A DNA stretch of 64,000 bases from Gonocerus acuteangulatus (Eukaryota > Arthropoda > Insecta > Hemiptera > Coreidae), in assembly GCA_946811695.1 (NCBI GenBank), contig OX328130.1:68196245-68260244 (forward strand), read 5' to 3'. Position numbers and translations under genes: made by a program. Position 1 is the first letter of the stretch. Each line of letters starts with the position of its first letter. The notes under the pieces are model-generated. The model searched no databases, was not told the origin of the DNA, and worked only from the letters and a program-made list of their open reading frames with translations. Positions 22,510-33,540 of the stretch are shown piece by piece.

Positions 22510-23035
22510 CAAAACTTTCGGGTTTGCAGTAATTTGCAGGTACAAATTTCATAGATAATTAGATGTGAGAAATAGAGTGAGACCACCTTGGAGGGATTTG
22601 AAAATAAATTTTGGTTACGTTTGAAAATCAGGAAGTGTTACCCAAAAATTTTGTATTAACAAACATGGAATTTTCCTGATATTTTATTAAATATATCGAA
22701 AGTAGCTGAGTCGTCGTAATTTGGAGGAAATAACAAATTTATACCAACAGCTTTCAAGTGAAAATTCTTTTTCGTGTATCTTTCACTTTTTCCGTCTTCA
22801 GGGTTATTTCCCTTAGGTACTTCTAAAACAATATCGATAGTCTGCCAACGTCATATCGATTTGAATACACCGACGTTTTTTCGATCGAACAACATCGAGC
22901 GTGGCATAAACTTAGATAAGTGACCGCTAGGAAGAGCCACATGACCTCGATGGAATAAAAGGGTGAAATCTCTAGATAGCCGAGTGCTAAACGCACCACC
23001 AGTTGAAGTGCAAAAAGAAAAAAAAAATTAATAAA
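22510..23035. other. Unassigned DNA
   Basis: Nothing recognised apart from ATCGAT-rich words at 22830-22920 and an A-rich run at 23010-23045. Confidence 0.4.
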
Positions 23036-23037
23036 AA

Positions 23038-23810
23038 AGAAAAAAGTTTAATTCCGCATGCGCAAAATTTTGAGGGAAATATAGTTTCGATTTTCTTATG
23101 AACGAGTTAACTTGGGCGTTGAAAATGTTATGGATATTTAATGGTATCCGTAAATGAATTTCTTTTATTTTTACTTTAGCTAATATTACCTTGGCTACAG
23201 TTTCATATTATATTTGGCTATAGCCTGTTCAGATAGACGGAAAAGTTTAATTCCGCAAGCGCAAATTTTGAGGGAACATTCCCGACGGTTCCACCATTTG
23301 AAAACTCCCATTTCAAGAAACAACAAGATACGTAAGACATTATAAAAACAACTGATTATGTCTCGTTTATGACTAGGGAACGCTTTGAGAGGTCAGACAA
23401 AGGCAAAAATGTCTAATGTTTATCAATACTTAGCCAAAGCTAAGACTAAAAACGTTTTCAACCTCCTATTGATAAGGTTAGAATAGAAAGAAATTTCACC
23501 GCCAATTTCTTGCATGGAGAATATAGGCCACGCCCTTTTCCATCTATTCGAACAGGCTATAGCTTAAATTGTTTTTAGCCTTAGCTTTGGCTATGTATTG
23601 ATAAATATTAAACACTATCTCCCTTGCCTGACCTCTCAGAGCCTTCCCTGGTCCTAAACGAGACATAATTAGTTTTTATTGAGTTTAAAGTAGCCTGACA
23701 GTTCATTGTAATGGAAATTCAAATGGCGGAACCGTCGGGAATGCTTCCCTCAGAATTTCGCGCATGCGGGATTAGAACTATCCCATTAAAACGAACAGGC
23801 TATAGTTTAC
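23038..23810. mobile_element. Fold-back family B, main copy
   Basis: The core 23330-23670 is a long imperfect hairpin: TATGTCTCGTTTATGACTAG, AGAGGTCAG and TATCAATACTTAGCCAAAGC on the left recur in reverse complement on the right (TTAGCTTTGGCTATGTATTG, CTGACCTCTCAGAGCCTTCC, AAACGAGACATAATTAG). Both flanks carry CCGCATGCGCAAAATTTTGA / GGAACCGTCGGGAATG modules. Similar hairpins lie at 15320-15715 (half) and 28180-28660. No coding capacity. Confidence 0.75.
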
Positions 23811-23994
23811 AACCGTCCTATCATTTTAATCCGTACAATATCACTTTTGATACATATAAGGAAAATTGTGTTCGTAGAAAGGATTTGGACGAAGTGGATT
23901 TCGGCGTTATACATTGATGAATCGGCTGATTCCAACTAAGTTGGATCACCTTCACAATCCTGATAAGAAAATATGATAAAATGTAGTAATATTT

Positions 23995-24190
23995 ACATCA
24001 TTTGAAAAAAATGTTCAACTTTAATAAGTTTTTTTTGGGTCTATTTGCGAAGACCACATCCAGTTACTTTGAAGTATCTGTCGTGATTTTAAACAGTGAT
24101 TTTGGTACTTACCGATTAGTTTACAGTTTATTTGCAGGTTATCTGTTACTTATTTACAGGTTATATAAGGTTAGAAACCATATTATAGGT
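23995..24190 (+). repeat. Dispersed repeat family C, copy 1
   Basis: GGGTCTATTTGCGAAGACCA, CAGTTACTTTGAAGTA, GTGATTT and TGCAGGTTATCTGTTACTTA recur at 25025-25170 (plus) and in inverted, rearranged form at 25700-25870. Non-coding. Confidence 0.6.
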
Positions 24191-24632
24191 TACCACCCTT
24201 TTCTAGCCCTCAATCCTGGCTAGAATGCCTTTCCTTTTTTCTAAAGAAAAGCCACCACTTTTCTTTTTTCTAAAGAAAAGCCACCACTTTTCTTTTTTCT
24301 AAAGAAAAGCCACCACTTTTCTTTTTTCTAAAGAAAAGCCACCACTTTTCTTTTTTCTAAAGAAAAGCCACCACTTTTCTTTTTTCTAAAGAAAAGCCAC
24401 CACTTTTCTTTTTTCTAAAGAAAAGCCACCACTTTTCTTTTTTCTAAAGAAAAGCCACCACTTTCCTTTTTTCTAAAGAAAAGCCACCACTTTTCTTTTT
24501 TCTAAAGAAAAGCCACCACTTTTCTTTTTTCTAAAGAAAAGCCACCACCCCTAGTGGGAATCGAACGCACGACCCTTGGCTCGGAGTTTAAGTGCTCACG
24601 CCTTAACCCTCACGGCCATCGGGCCCTCTATT
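24190..24632 (-). mobile_element. tRNA-derived SINE family 2 with 29-bp internal expansion
   Basis: The head at 24545-24632 (minus strand) has box B GGTTCGATTCC-like sequence (GCGTTCGATTCCCACTAGG). The hairpin module CTAAAGAAAAGCCACCACTT, present once in the copy at 49755-49885, is repeated 11 times at 24241, 24270 and so on to 24531, at a 29-bp period. The copies are almost identical. A normal-length element of about 150 bp has therefore become about 440 bp. Confidence 0.9.
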
Positions 24633-24689
24633 TATCTAATATGGTTTCTAACTCAACTTTATATAACTTGTATTTGTAAGTAATAATTT

Positions 24690-25320
24690 TAGGCTTGTAA
24701 ATCATAAATGAAAATAAGCAGAATATATTTCAGCAAGCAATATTTATTAATAAAAAGGTTAATATTATAAAAAGCACTGGTAATTGTGAAGATCAGGGGC
24801 CTCCTCACCGATTTTTTTGTCTGGTGGTTCTATACATATTTATATTTTATATTTATTTCGCATTATGGGAATACGTGCTATGCGTTTCCGCTCGCTCAAG
24901 AATATATCAAAACTCTAGTCAATCCAATTCGCTAAATTTAATAGAATTCTATTTATTTTTGCGTGTTTGATTGACTTGAGCGTTGAAGGTTACTTTACTA
25001 CCAGCAACGACCAATAGAAATGCGGGGTCTTTTTGCGAAGACCACTTCCAGTCACTTTTGAAGTAGCAGTAGTGATTTATAACAGTTACTCGCTGATTAG
25101 CTTACATGTTCTTTGCTGGTTATCTATTACTACTTGACTCGTTATCAACGGTTATAATCCATATTAGATAATGGCAAGCAATATTTATTAATAAAAAGGT
25201 TAATATGATCAAAATTAATTCTCTCAACTACGAAAAAAGTTATTAAGCATTAAAGTTAACTGTTTTGCAGGTTATGAATGATAACATAAACAATGATATT
25301 CGTAAACACACATATTTTAT

Positions 25321-25368
<48 letters not shown>

Positions 25369-25870
25369 GATATTTTACATTTATTTAGCATTATGGGCAT
25401 ACTTGCTATGAGTTTCCGCTCGCTCAAGAAGATATCAAAACTCAAGTCAATCTAACACGTTAAAATTAATAGAATTCTATTAATTTTTTCGAGTAAGAAA
25501 CCAATCGCTTTTTCTTTTTAAGGAACATCGCGAACTAATAAGACCCATTTTTTCTCACTAACATAAGCAGAGCTTTTTCATAAACATAAGCTAAATTCAC
25601 TGTTGAAGGTTACTTTACTCTCAGCAAGAACCAATGCAATTGCTCATCGGAATCCTTCAATAGGAAGGCAAAGGAGTTATGCGCATTCGCTGAATCACTG
25701 ATACAATCACTACTGCTACTTCAAATTAACTTGATATGGTCTTCGCAAAAAGACCCGAAATGCGAATGAGTTATGCGCATGCGCTGAATCACTGTTGTAA
25801 TCACTAAAAATACTTCACAAGTAACTGGATGTGCTCTTCGCAAACAGACCCGTTTTTTTCGCCCAATAAC
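24690..25870. repeat. Dispersed repeat families C and D, rearranged cluster
   Basis: AGCAAGCAATATTTATTAAT recurs at 24733 and 25171. GCATTATGGGNATACNTGCT followed by TTTCCGCTCGCTCAAGAANA and AATAGAATTCTATT recurs at 24861 and 25390, and in the fold-back at 35140-35885. The 25700-25870 part carries AGACCATATCAAGT-type sequence in inverted orientation. No gene recognised. Confidence 0.6.
25327..25366. repeat. (CT)n microsatellite
   Basis: About 40 bp of CT dinucleotides. Confidence 0.95.
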
Positions 25871-25879
25871 GCAGAAAGA

Positions 25880-26450
25880 AATGCGAGGGCGGGAACCAAT
25901 AATAAATTGGCCCAAGGGGAAACAAATAAGAAGAAGAAATGTGTATATTTGTAGAAGCGAAGCAATACAGTTTGTTTATAGAGTTCTCCGAATAGATGGA
26001 ATCCGTTTTATTCATAGAGGGCGTGGGAGGTCGCGCTACTAGCGGATGGCGCCTCAACTAAACACACAATTCTAGTTCCAGCCGGCTTCCGCTAGATGCC
26101 GACTCTAGCTGCGATTCCCGCGCGCGCGGGACATGTGCTAGCCACGTGTTCTGCCGCTTAGGGCCAAGTGTACTTCGGAATGTAATGTTGTGAATTTTGG
26201 CAACGTTTTCTAAGCATTTTTTATACGTTATTCATAATTGGTAGCGCTTATTTAGAAGTTGCGTTGCTCAATTTTCATTCCTTCTCCGTCAAGTTCATCA
26301 ACAGAAATAGAAACAGAAGCTCTTGGCTTGTCTTCTAGATATCATGCTGTGCAACATGAGGAGAAATAAATAACCAGCACACATCATACTTAATTCAACG
26401 CCCAAACCACGTTGGATATATGTTAATTTGATTAATTTATTTTTTATGTA
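25880..26450. other. Unassigned DNA
   Basis: A G+C-richer patch (26030-26160) includes a run of alternating CG at 26120-26130. I recognise no gene or repeat. Confidence 0.4.
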
Positions 26451-26454
26451 TTTA

Positions 26455-27190
26455 CTAGCTGTCCCAAGCCGTGCCATGCTACACCTAGTTTCTGCATCTA
26501 GAAAAGCAAAAATAAATTAGAAACCAAATAGGTAATATTAAAATCTAATAACGCAAATTTGTAACTGTTCGGGTGCACAGATTCGAACCTGTGACGTATA
26601 AGGGCGGGCTGAGGGGGCTGCAGCCCCCCCAAAATTTTGAGTTGATCGGTAAAAATGAATCACAAACCCTTAAAAATAAATTAAAGAAGGTCACTATGTT
26701 CATAAAAAATATTTTATTTTGGGTGTAATAGCGTTTTAGTTGTTTAAAACTATTCCAAGTTCTAAATTGTTAGTATTCCAAACACCGGAAATGGTCTCAG
26801 CCCCCCCCCCCCCGAAATTTTCCCAGTCCCTCCCGAAATTATTTTCTATATACGCCCATACCTGTGACCTCAGAACTGAGAGTCTTAGACGATTTTAACT
26901 TAGCCCATGACACTCCCCGGATCAAGAACTACCTGTGTGCCAGGTTTGATCAAAACGGTGTGGATTTGTATAAGGAAAAAATGACAAACGTCTGATAGAC
27001 CATTTCGACTTAGCCTATGACTCTCCCCGTCAAAATCAGTCAAACTATGTGGTTTTGTATAAAGTACAAACATACAGACAAACAGCTGGTAGACGTTTTT
27101 GACCTAGCCTACAAGACTCCGGATCAAGACCTATCAGTGTGCCAAGTTTGGTAAAAATCGGTCAAACGGACACGTGATTTTTGTGATAGA
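26455..27190 (+). repeat. Dispersed TE-like repeat, copy 2, split by a MITE
   Basis: Starts AGCTGTCCCAAGCCGTGCCATGC and continues after the MITE with TAGCCTATGACTCTCCCCGT, GTGTGCCAAGTTTGGTAAAA and ATCGGTCAAACGGACACGTG, as in 21590-22012. Several internal near-duplications of the CGGTCAAAC...GATTTGTATAA phrase. Confidence 0.6.
26596..26860 (+). mobile_element. hAT-like MITE, family A
   Basis: Left end truncated to GTATAAGGGCGGGCTGAGGG. Right end TATATACGCCCATA. Flanked by the exact 8-bp duplication CCTGTGAC (26588-26595, 26861-26868). The first seven or so bases of the usual CATGGGCGTATA end are missing, although the duplication is intact. Confidence 0.9.
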
Positions 27191-27436
27191 TAATGGCGTG
27201 TCAATCTTCCTTAAGATCATTAACGCTATTCCTTTTTGTGGCAATTTTCATTATAATTCTGTAATAAATAGCAATTGTTTAATAAGTATTAATCTGTGTA
27301 CACTCTGATTAAATTGCTATAAATAATTGTTGTTTTTTTTTGCCCCAGGACCTAGTAGACCAAATGTACTGAGACATTAGGGTAAATGTAGAAGACATTT
27401 TTCGTTGTTGCTTTTTATACATGAAATGTTCTCAAC

Positions 27437-27492
27437 AAAACAAAATTTCGGGGGGGGGGGGGCCTGCAGCCCCACTCTTATATAGGTCCATG
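27437..27492 (-). mobile_element. Fragment of hAT-like MITE family A
   Basis: AAAATTTCGGGGGGG, then CTGCAGCCCCAC and TTATATAGGTCCATG match one end of family A. The opposite end is absent. Confidence 0.6.
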
Positions 27493-27499
27493 CCTAGAA

Positions 27500-28140
27500 A
27501 AGTTGCATCTTCTAGTTGTTCTAGGGTCCATCTTTCTGTCCAAGTGCAAGCATACACTAGAACCTAGACTGCACCATCATGTACCTAACAATGAGGGAAA
27601 TTTCAAAATGTGTGTTCCGTTTGAAAACCAGCTGACATTGAATGGGAGCAGAAATAACCGCACAAATTGCGACGGGTTGTATAATACTTGGTGCGAATAT
27701 AGGCAGTAAATAGACTTAAGTGGCCTTGAATCTAAGAATATTGTCTTCAAATGTGAACTCATTATTTCTTGTTGGGAATATTGTGCACAGTTTGACAATG
27801 GATTTCTTAACGACATCCATCAAAAGAAACAATACAGTTAATCGTTGCCAATAAATTGTTCCACTCTTTTAAAGTACAATATAAAAAGTAATGACTATTA
27901 CTTAAAATTTCCTACTTGAAAGAAGTGCGTCATCTTAGCTTGTTTCCAAATAATGCTTATATTTGGTGCATTTGAAACGCTCAGAATGAAAGCTCAATAA
28001 AATTTGCCTTCAAGCAAGTTTTCTCTAACCGAGATGGTCTTATCGAAACTTAATCCTTCAGCTTCACCTTGATAAGAGATATTTAAAAAATAAAAGAAAA
28101 AGCCAATAGTCTTTTAATGCACACATATATTTTTTTGTTG
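27500..28140. other. Unassigned DNA
   Basis: Overlapping small open frames on both strands at 27503-27816 match no family I know. No splice context. Confidence 0.4.
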
Positions 28141-28179
28141 AAAGGCGAAATGTTTAGTAAAACATTGCTGAGGGTTATG

Positions 28180-28660
28180 ACATTTGCAAATTTCCAATTC
28201 AAGAAACAAAACGATGCGTAAAACATTATAAAAAAAACTGATTATGGCTCGTTTAAGACTAGGCAATTCTTTGAAAGGTCAAGCAAGAGAGACAGAGTTT
28301 AATATTTATCAATACTTAGCCAATGCCAAGGGTGAAAATGTTTTAAACCTCCTAGTGATAAGGTTAGAACAGAGAGACGTTTTCCCGCAATTTTCTGCAT
28401 CGGGGATATAGACCACGCCCTTTTCCCTCAACTGCATCATCTATTTGAACGGTAAACGTTTTAGTTTAAATTGTTTTCAGCCCTGACTTGGCTTCTATAT
28501 ATTGATAGAATAGGTCCTAGACGAGACTTAATCAGTTTTTATTGAGTTTAAAGTAAGCGTGTTGTTCATTGAAATGGAAATGCAAATAAAGGAACCTTCG
28601 GGATTATTTCCCACAGAATTTCGGGCATGCGAGATTTGAAATTTTCCATCTAACTGTACG
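28180..28660. mobile_element. Fold-back family B, second copy
   Basis: Parallels 23310-23780 (AAACATTATAAAAAAAACTG, TCAATACTTAGCCAATGCCA, CACGCCCTTTTCCCTCAACT, AGTTTTTATTGAGTTTAAAG, TTCGGGCATGCGAGATTTGA). More decayed than the 23-kb copy; the hairpin arms pair only in part. Confidence 0.7.
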
Positions 28661-28669
28661 AGCTATTAT

Positions 28670-29490
28670 TTGAATTAACGCCTGGATAGATTTTCTACTA
28701 AATTAGCCGTTCTTTGGAGAACTCCAAACAAAAAGTCTTTTTTATTCCTAATATCTCGATAACGTGTTAAGAAGTCGCCTGGGATGTGGTACCACTCCGT
28801 TTTTTCCCATGTCCATGCGACATTCGCTTACTGCGATCAACGTTGTTCCCAAACCGCAGAGAAATGCGCCATTTCGCATTCTCTATCTATTAGTATTTTT
28901 CCAAATTGATTAGCTGTATTGTCAGAACTGAGCTTGGCTAATTCCTGCTCTGATGAGACAGACAGTGTGTGGGAAGATCTGTTTGATTACACAATCAGAA
29001 GAACCTATGACAGGACGCCAAGTATTTTCGCCAAGTTTAAGGCCTTGACATCTGCCCGCCATCCCCCTAGCAGATGTACAGGACCTTAATAACAAATTGT
29101 GGCGCTTGACACAAAAACAGGTTAAAGGGGAACTAATTATGTTAAAATTTTGTGCCCAACCTTTCCAAAATGTGGGACGTAAAGGAAATATACAAGGGGA
29201 GAAACCACTTAATTGTTAATCCCTAAAATATTCCTTTTTCCTCTACAGATCAAGCTTTGAATTCATTCATATTAGACATTTCGTATACATTTTTTTTAAA
29301 AGGATTTCTTAGGTTTTTATTAATTACATAAATAATCTACTAAGAATGATTAAACTATTGGTTTTTAAGGAGCCCAAAGGGCTTTTGAGTCATTAAGGCT
29401 TCTCATCCCTGAATTCGATTGGGATGAGCCGACTGACAGGTAAAGAATCTGCCATAAAAAGAAGAGACATAGCGCCGCTTGATGCTTCCA
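28670..29490. other. Unassigned DNA
   Basis: No domain or repeat recognised. Confidence 0.4.
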
Positions 29491-29509
29491 TTTCATTATC
29501 TATTATTCC

Positions 29510-30302
29510 AAAATGGTTAGCCAATACAGACCAGTGAATCTAAAAGGAGCATCCTTGAAAAATCACAAAATTCTCTAACAAGTAAAGACATAAATAACAT
29601 TTTAAATAGTTCATTCAGCCAAGTCAACTCCTGTGTCCTTTTAATATTTTCGGCCCCTGCTTGAACACAAACCTCAAAATAAAGTCTCTCCGCTTGATGT
29701 TTATAACCACTATAAACATACTTTCATAGCATCTGAGCCATGCCCGTTATGTAAAGCTGATACAAATACAGTATTACATCTGTTACTCAACTGCCCAATC
29801 CTCCAGTGTCTTAGATTAAAATACATCCCGATGGTTTGCAGGGGAGCTGTGCAAGACCAACTAATAAGTCTTCTTACTGCAGAAAAGGAAGAACTAAATA
29901 ATTTATTAACATTTATAGACAAAAGTTTGCAGCTCAGGAGATTATTGTCAATATAGTTTTACCTTTAATTTTGTAATCATAAGAAATTTTTTCTTTTTTG
30001 ACCTGAAATTACAAATGTATGTATCACTTTTATATAGTTTTTTCTTTTGGTTATTTTTTACTTACAGACATTTTTTTATTCAAGTTTCTGTTTCTTTCTT
30101 TGTCACTACATTTAGAAAATATTTAATTTAGTTGAGGAGCTAGTCTAAAGAATTATTTAGAATACTTTATTTGTATATATTGGTATTTCACCTTGTATAT
30201 TGTAGGGAATTATGAATTGTATATACTTTTTTTATTATTATTATAAGGGTTAACCCTTGCTATAAATACTTTTGTATTAAAGGCAATAAATATATCTATC
30301 TA
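29510..30302 (+). mobile_element. 5'-truncated non-LTR retrotransposon with 17-bp target duplication
   Basis: Flanked by identical TCATTATCTATTATTCC at 29493-29509 and 30303-30319. It carries a C-terminal retrotransposon frame (29696-29956), an A+T-rich 3' UTR and a (TATC)n tail just before the right duplication. This is a clean example of target-primed insertion. Confidence 0.88.
29696..29956 (+). pseudogene. Non-LTR ORF2 C-terminal zinc-knuckle tail
   Basis: Reads LDVYNHYKHTFIASEPCPLC, then KADTNTVLHLLLNCPILQCL, and ends LTFIDKSLQLRRLLSI-stop. C-x2-C-x8-H-x4-C is the typical C-terminal motif of non-LTR polyproteins; the spacing fits RNase-H-less or RNase H-bearing clades equally well, so I do not assign one. 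This part of the frame is open, but all upstream catalytic domains are missing. Confidence 0.75.
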
Positions 30303-30330
30303 TCATTATCTATTATTCCGGCATGTGCAT

Positions 30331-30520
30331 TGACTAGCTTGAAAATAACGCTAACGGGATACATAACTGGCCCACTCGTACTTATCAGATAGAAAGGACA
30401 GACCGAGCTGTCAATATTGAAAAGAGATTCTTACTACTGAACATATATGTACTTCGGGACTGCAGACAACGCAATAAACTAAATATTCCCTCTGACTTAC
30501 TAAAAGAAGGTAGCCCACCA
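30331..30520 (+). pseudogene. Non-LTR retrotransposon C-terminal fragment
   Basis: Reads LAHSYLSDRKDRPSCQY-stop, KEILTTEHIC, and in a second frame RDCRQRNKLNIPSDLLKEGS, then breaks into a MITE. Same family as 19437-20910 and 21010-21195. It shows one stop and at least one frameshift. Confidence 0.7.
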
Positions 30521-30902
30521 TGGGCGTATATAAGGAGGTAGCGCTTAAAATATATTAAAAAGTCCGTCACGCAGGAGCTGCATACCTAAGCACTTTCCTC
30601 AGAATTTGGGTAGTGTAGACTGCTTTCCAGAACAATTTGCTTAAAATATCCTACATAAATAAAATAAAAACGTGAATAGTTCTCATTTTGTAAGGAGTAA
30701 CTGATCAATTATTAATTTGCATCCAGAGTTATGTTTACACATGGTACCTACTACACTACGTAATAAATACAAAAATCCTCATATTATCGTAGTTTGATCT
30801 AACGCAGGAACAGGATACAGTCACTCTAGTGGTAGAAAGCGCTCCTTGCGGCGGCTTTGTGAACCTACGTCTGCCGGCTTTTCTATTCAAATATATTACA
30901 AA

Positions 30903-31490
30903 TCAAACCCCCGCTTTCCGATTGACCGATTCAGCTCATTTTTACAACACTTCTTTCTCATGAGTTAACCACGACGTATACCGCGTTTCGTTACAATACA
31001 GCAGAAATTACGACCGGTATGAGTATATTAGGAATTTGGGTCCGGAGTAAACCCCCCCTTCTAATGAACCGATTTAGTTTATTTTTACAACACATATTTA
31101 CCTGTAGATTACCACTACGAATACCGAGTTTCGTCGAAATATACCAAAAGTCACGGCTGGTAGTGGCGAATTGGTTTTGTGGGTTCGGAGTAAACCCCCC
31201 CCTCCTAATGAACCGATTTCGTTTATTTTTACAACACATATTTACCTGTGGATTAGCACTACGAATGCCGAGTTTCGTCGAAATATACCAAAAATCACGG
31301 CTGGTAGTGGCGAATTGGTATTGTGGGTCCGGAGTAAACCCCCCCCCCTCCTAATGAACCGATTTAGTTCATTTTTATATCTCACTTTTCTCTCTATATT
31401 ACCACTATGAATGCCAAGTTTCGTTGAAATATAACAAATATTACGGCTGACATAGTCAAATAAGTGTTTTGGGTTCGGGGTAAACCCCCC
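30903..31490 (+). repeat. 145-bp tandem units inside element X
   Basis: GGAGTAAACCCCCCC-type starts at about 31043, 31188, 31332 and 31478, each followed by AATGAACCGATTTAGTTTAT and CGAGTTTCGTCGAAATATAC. A decayed unit precedes at 30903. The 58-kb copy has fewer units. Confidence 0.85.
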
Positions 31491-31607
31491 CTTCCGGTGG
31501 ACCGACTTTGGTGGTTAACGAACTCGTTCAATCGTTTGCTAATTGAATGCTATATACCAAGTTTCGTGACGAAAAAACAAAAACTCTGGCCGCTATCGTG
31601 TTAACAG

Positions 31608-31615
<8 letters not shown>

Positions 31616-31674
<59 letters not shown>

Positions 31675-31692
31675 TATATATATATATATATA
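31616..31692. repeat. (AT)n microsatellite
   Basis: Interrupted AT tract in element X. Confidence 0.95.
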
Positions 31693-32108
31693 TAGATATA
31701 TATAAATTTTAACGGGGGTCATTTTCGGTGTCTACTAGATAGGATCGATAAAGATTTGAAGAAATTTTTCAAAAATTCCGTCATGAGTCCAACCTCAATA
31801 GCTACTTTCCTTCGGAGGAAAGTGCTAAAAATATCACTGAGTTCAGAAAGAATAATTTTATTTGGAGTGTAATAGCGTTTCATTTGGCTAACTATTTCAA
31901 GTTCAAGATTGTTAGTGTTCCAAGCCTCCAAATGCTACGAGCCCCCCCCCCCCAAGTTATTTCCTATATACGCCCGTGGTAAAAGAACCGCTTCTTGTTC
32001 CCTTGCACTAGCTACTTTTACTAATACTTCTTAAGCACCTGGTTTACACTTTGGTACAAATACTTGAGTAAAAATCACTATGCGCATGAAAACTAGGCGT
32101 AAGTATCT

Positions 32109-32342
32109 CATGGGCGTATTTAAGGGGGGGCTGAGGGGGCTGCAGCCCCCACCGAAATTTTGATTTGACGGTAAAAACTTGTCGTAAAACCCTAAAAAAT
32201 AAATTAAATAAGATCGCTTAGTTCATAAAAAATATTTTATTTTACGTGTAATAGCGTTTTAGTTGCATAAAGCTATGGTTTCAGCCCCCCCACCCGACAT
32301 TTTCCCAGACCCTCCCGAAATTATTTTCTATATACGCCCATG
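32109..32342 (+). mobile_element. hAT-like MITE, family A
   Basis: Ends CATGGGCGTATTTAAGG and TATATACGCCCATG, with the exact 8-bp duplication AAGTATCT on both sides (32101-32108 and 32343-32350). 234 bp, non-coding. Confidence 0.92.
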
Positions 32343-32354
32343 AAGTATCTCGCC

Positions 32355-33270
32355 ATCCAATGATTCTCCATCCAATGGGAAGGCGTGAGCCCACTGATCA
32401 ACAAGTCCCCTTGTAATGACGTCATGAATGTTGACTATTTATAGAACTCAGGAGGTGCCAAGAGAAAGGGATATCACAAAGAGAGAGGGGGGAGGGAGGA
32501 GAGAAAGAGAAAGATTTCTCAAGTTCCCACGACCACCATCGAACTTCCATGAGGTAAACCTCACAGCTCTGCCAAGTCCATCGCGTCAAGACTGCTGAAG
32601 CCTGCAGAGGCAACCTCGAAGCATGCCAAGACTCGGCTAGATATAGACACACCGGTATGTGCCAGTTCTCCTTTCTCTAGGGGGAGATGAAGCTAGTAAA
32701 TACGACGTCATTCATCAAAGTTTCAATCAATCAGCAGCAGTTTTAGAGAAGGTCACCCAAATTGATTGAAAGCTTTATCTCTGTATATTGAGGGACTCAT
32801 ATTTACACGCATTCGATATTAGTTGTGCGTTCAGAGTCATTAAATCTGATCAAGGATCTCTAAATACAGACGGAATCCCAAAATGACCACAGATCAATCA
32901 AAACCAATGCGTCAGTCAAGAGAATGTCAACAACCATAGCTTGGCCAAATAATTTTTTAATAATCCATATATTAACTCAAGGAAATCATTCTAATAAATT
33001 ATGGAAAGCCCAATCAAAAATAGATACTGTCCACAGATCAATCAAAATGAACTTATCTGTTGGTTAATTAAATATTACGATCCAGAAAAGCAATAGATCG
33101 GCACAACTTGGGTGACCAACTCTCACAGACGAGTTTTTTTTTATAGCAAGCAGCAAGTGAAAAAAAAAAAAAAGAGGAAACTAACATCCGCATCAAAAAC
33201 GAGAAATAAAAAATAAATAACAGAATAAACCAATGACCATAGCCAGGTTGTATAGAATGGTTCCCTAGTA
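32355..33270. other. Unassigned DNA
   Basis: GA-rich stretch at 32460-32515. Nothing else recognised. Confidence 0.45.
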
Positions 33271-33271
33271 G

Positions 33272-33385
33272 ATTAACCTTAAGCAATATCAGGCGTGGCC
33301 AGTACTTGGATGGGAGACCGCTGGGGAAAACAACGTTCCGATAGTATTATTGAAGTCAGGTGGCAAGCGGTAGCTAAAAAAAAAA
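33272..33385 (+). mobile_element. 5S rRNA-derived SINE fragment
   Basis: CTTAAGCAATATCAGGCGTG, GCCAGTACTTGGATGGGAGA and CCGCTGGG match the middle and 3' half of 5S rRNA (internal control region). After that comes GTCAGGTGGCAAGCGGTAGC and an A-rich tail, as in the copies at 50046 and 57361. The 5' third of the 5S part is missing. Confidence 0.75.
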
Positions 33386-33479
33386 TAAGTAAAATGCCAA
33401 ATAAAGAGAGCAAAGTTAAGGAACAAATAACAACACTATAATAAAATAAAAAATGTGGAATTTCAGTTAGGGACAATAT

Positions 33480-33540
33480 AGAAAAACACATTGCATTTTG
33501 GAGTATAATTTTCTTTAAATGTGTACAGATTTTTGGGCTA
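33480..33540 (-). pseudogene. Non-LTR tail fragment (downstream of MITE)
   Basis: Reads SPKICTHLKKIILQN, equivalent to SPYIQTLLHILK in the uninterrupted relative at 21010-21195. Continues the frame of 34038-34190 across the inserted MITE. Confidence 0.55.

Larger units (their letters stand above)
30546..31836 (+). mobile_element. Element X, copy 1
   Basis: Matches 58113-59499 in reverse complement over nearly its whole length, and more weakly 53978-55375. Landmarks are GTCCGTCACGCAGGAGCTGC, TAAGCACTTTCCTCAGAATT and, at the other end, TTCGGAGGAAAGTGCTAA, so a TAGCACTTTCCTC motif occurs inverted near the two ends. It holds about five degenerate 145-bp units (GGAGTAAACCCCCC...) and an (AT)n core. 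No transposase. Class unknown. Confidence 0.8.
30521..31976 (+). mobile_element. hAT-like MITE family A, split by element X
   Basis: The left end CATGGGCGTATATAAGGAGG is at 30521 and the right end TTTCCTATATACGCCCGTG finishes at 31976. Family A internal sequence (TGTAATAGCGTTTCATTTGG) resumes only at about 31860. The interval between is element X. The MITE itself interrupts the non-LTR tail EGSP. Confidence 0.75.

Noticed and set aside
24241..24545. CRISPR-like array with 29-bp repeats
   Set aside because: No spacers and it lies within a SINE of a eukaryotic genome.
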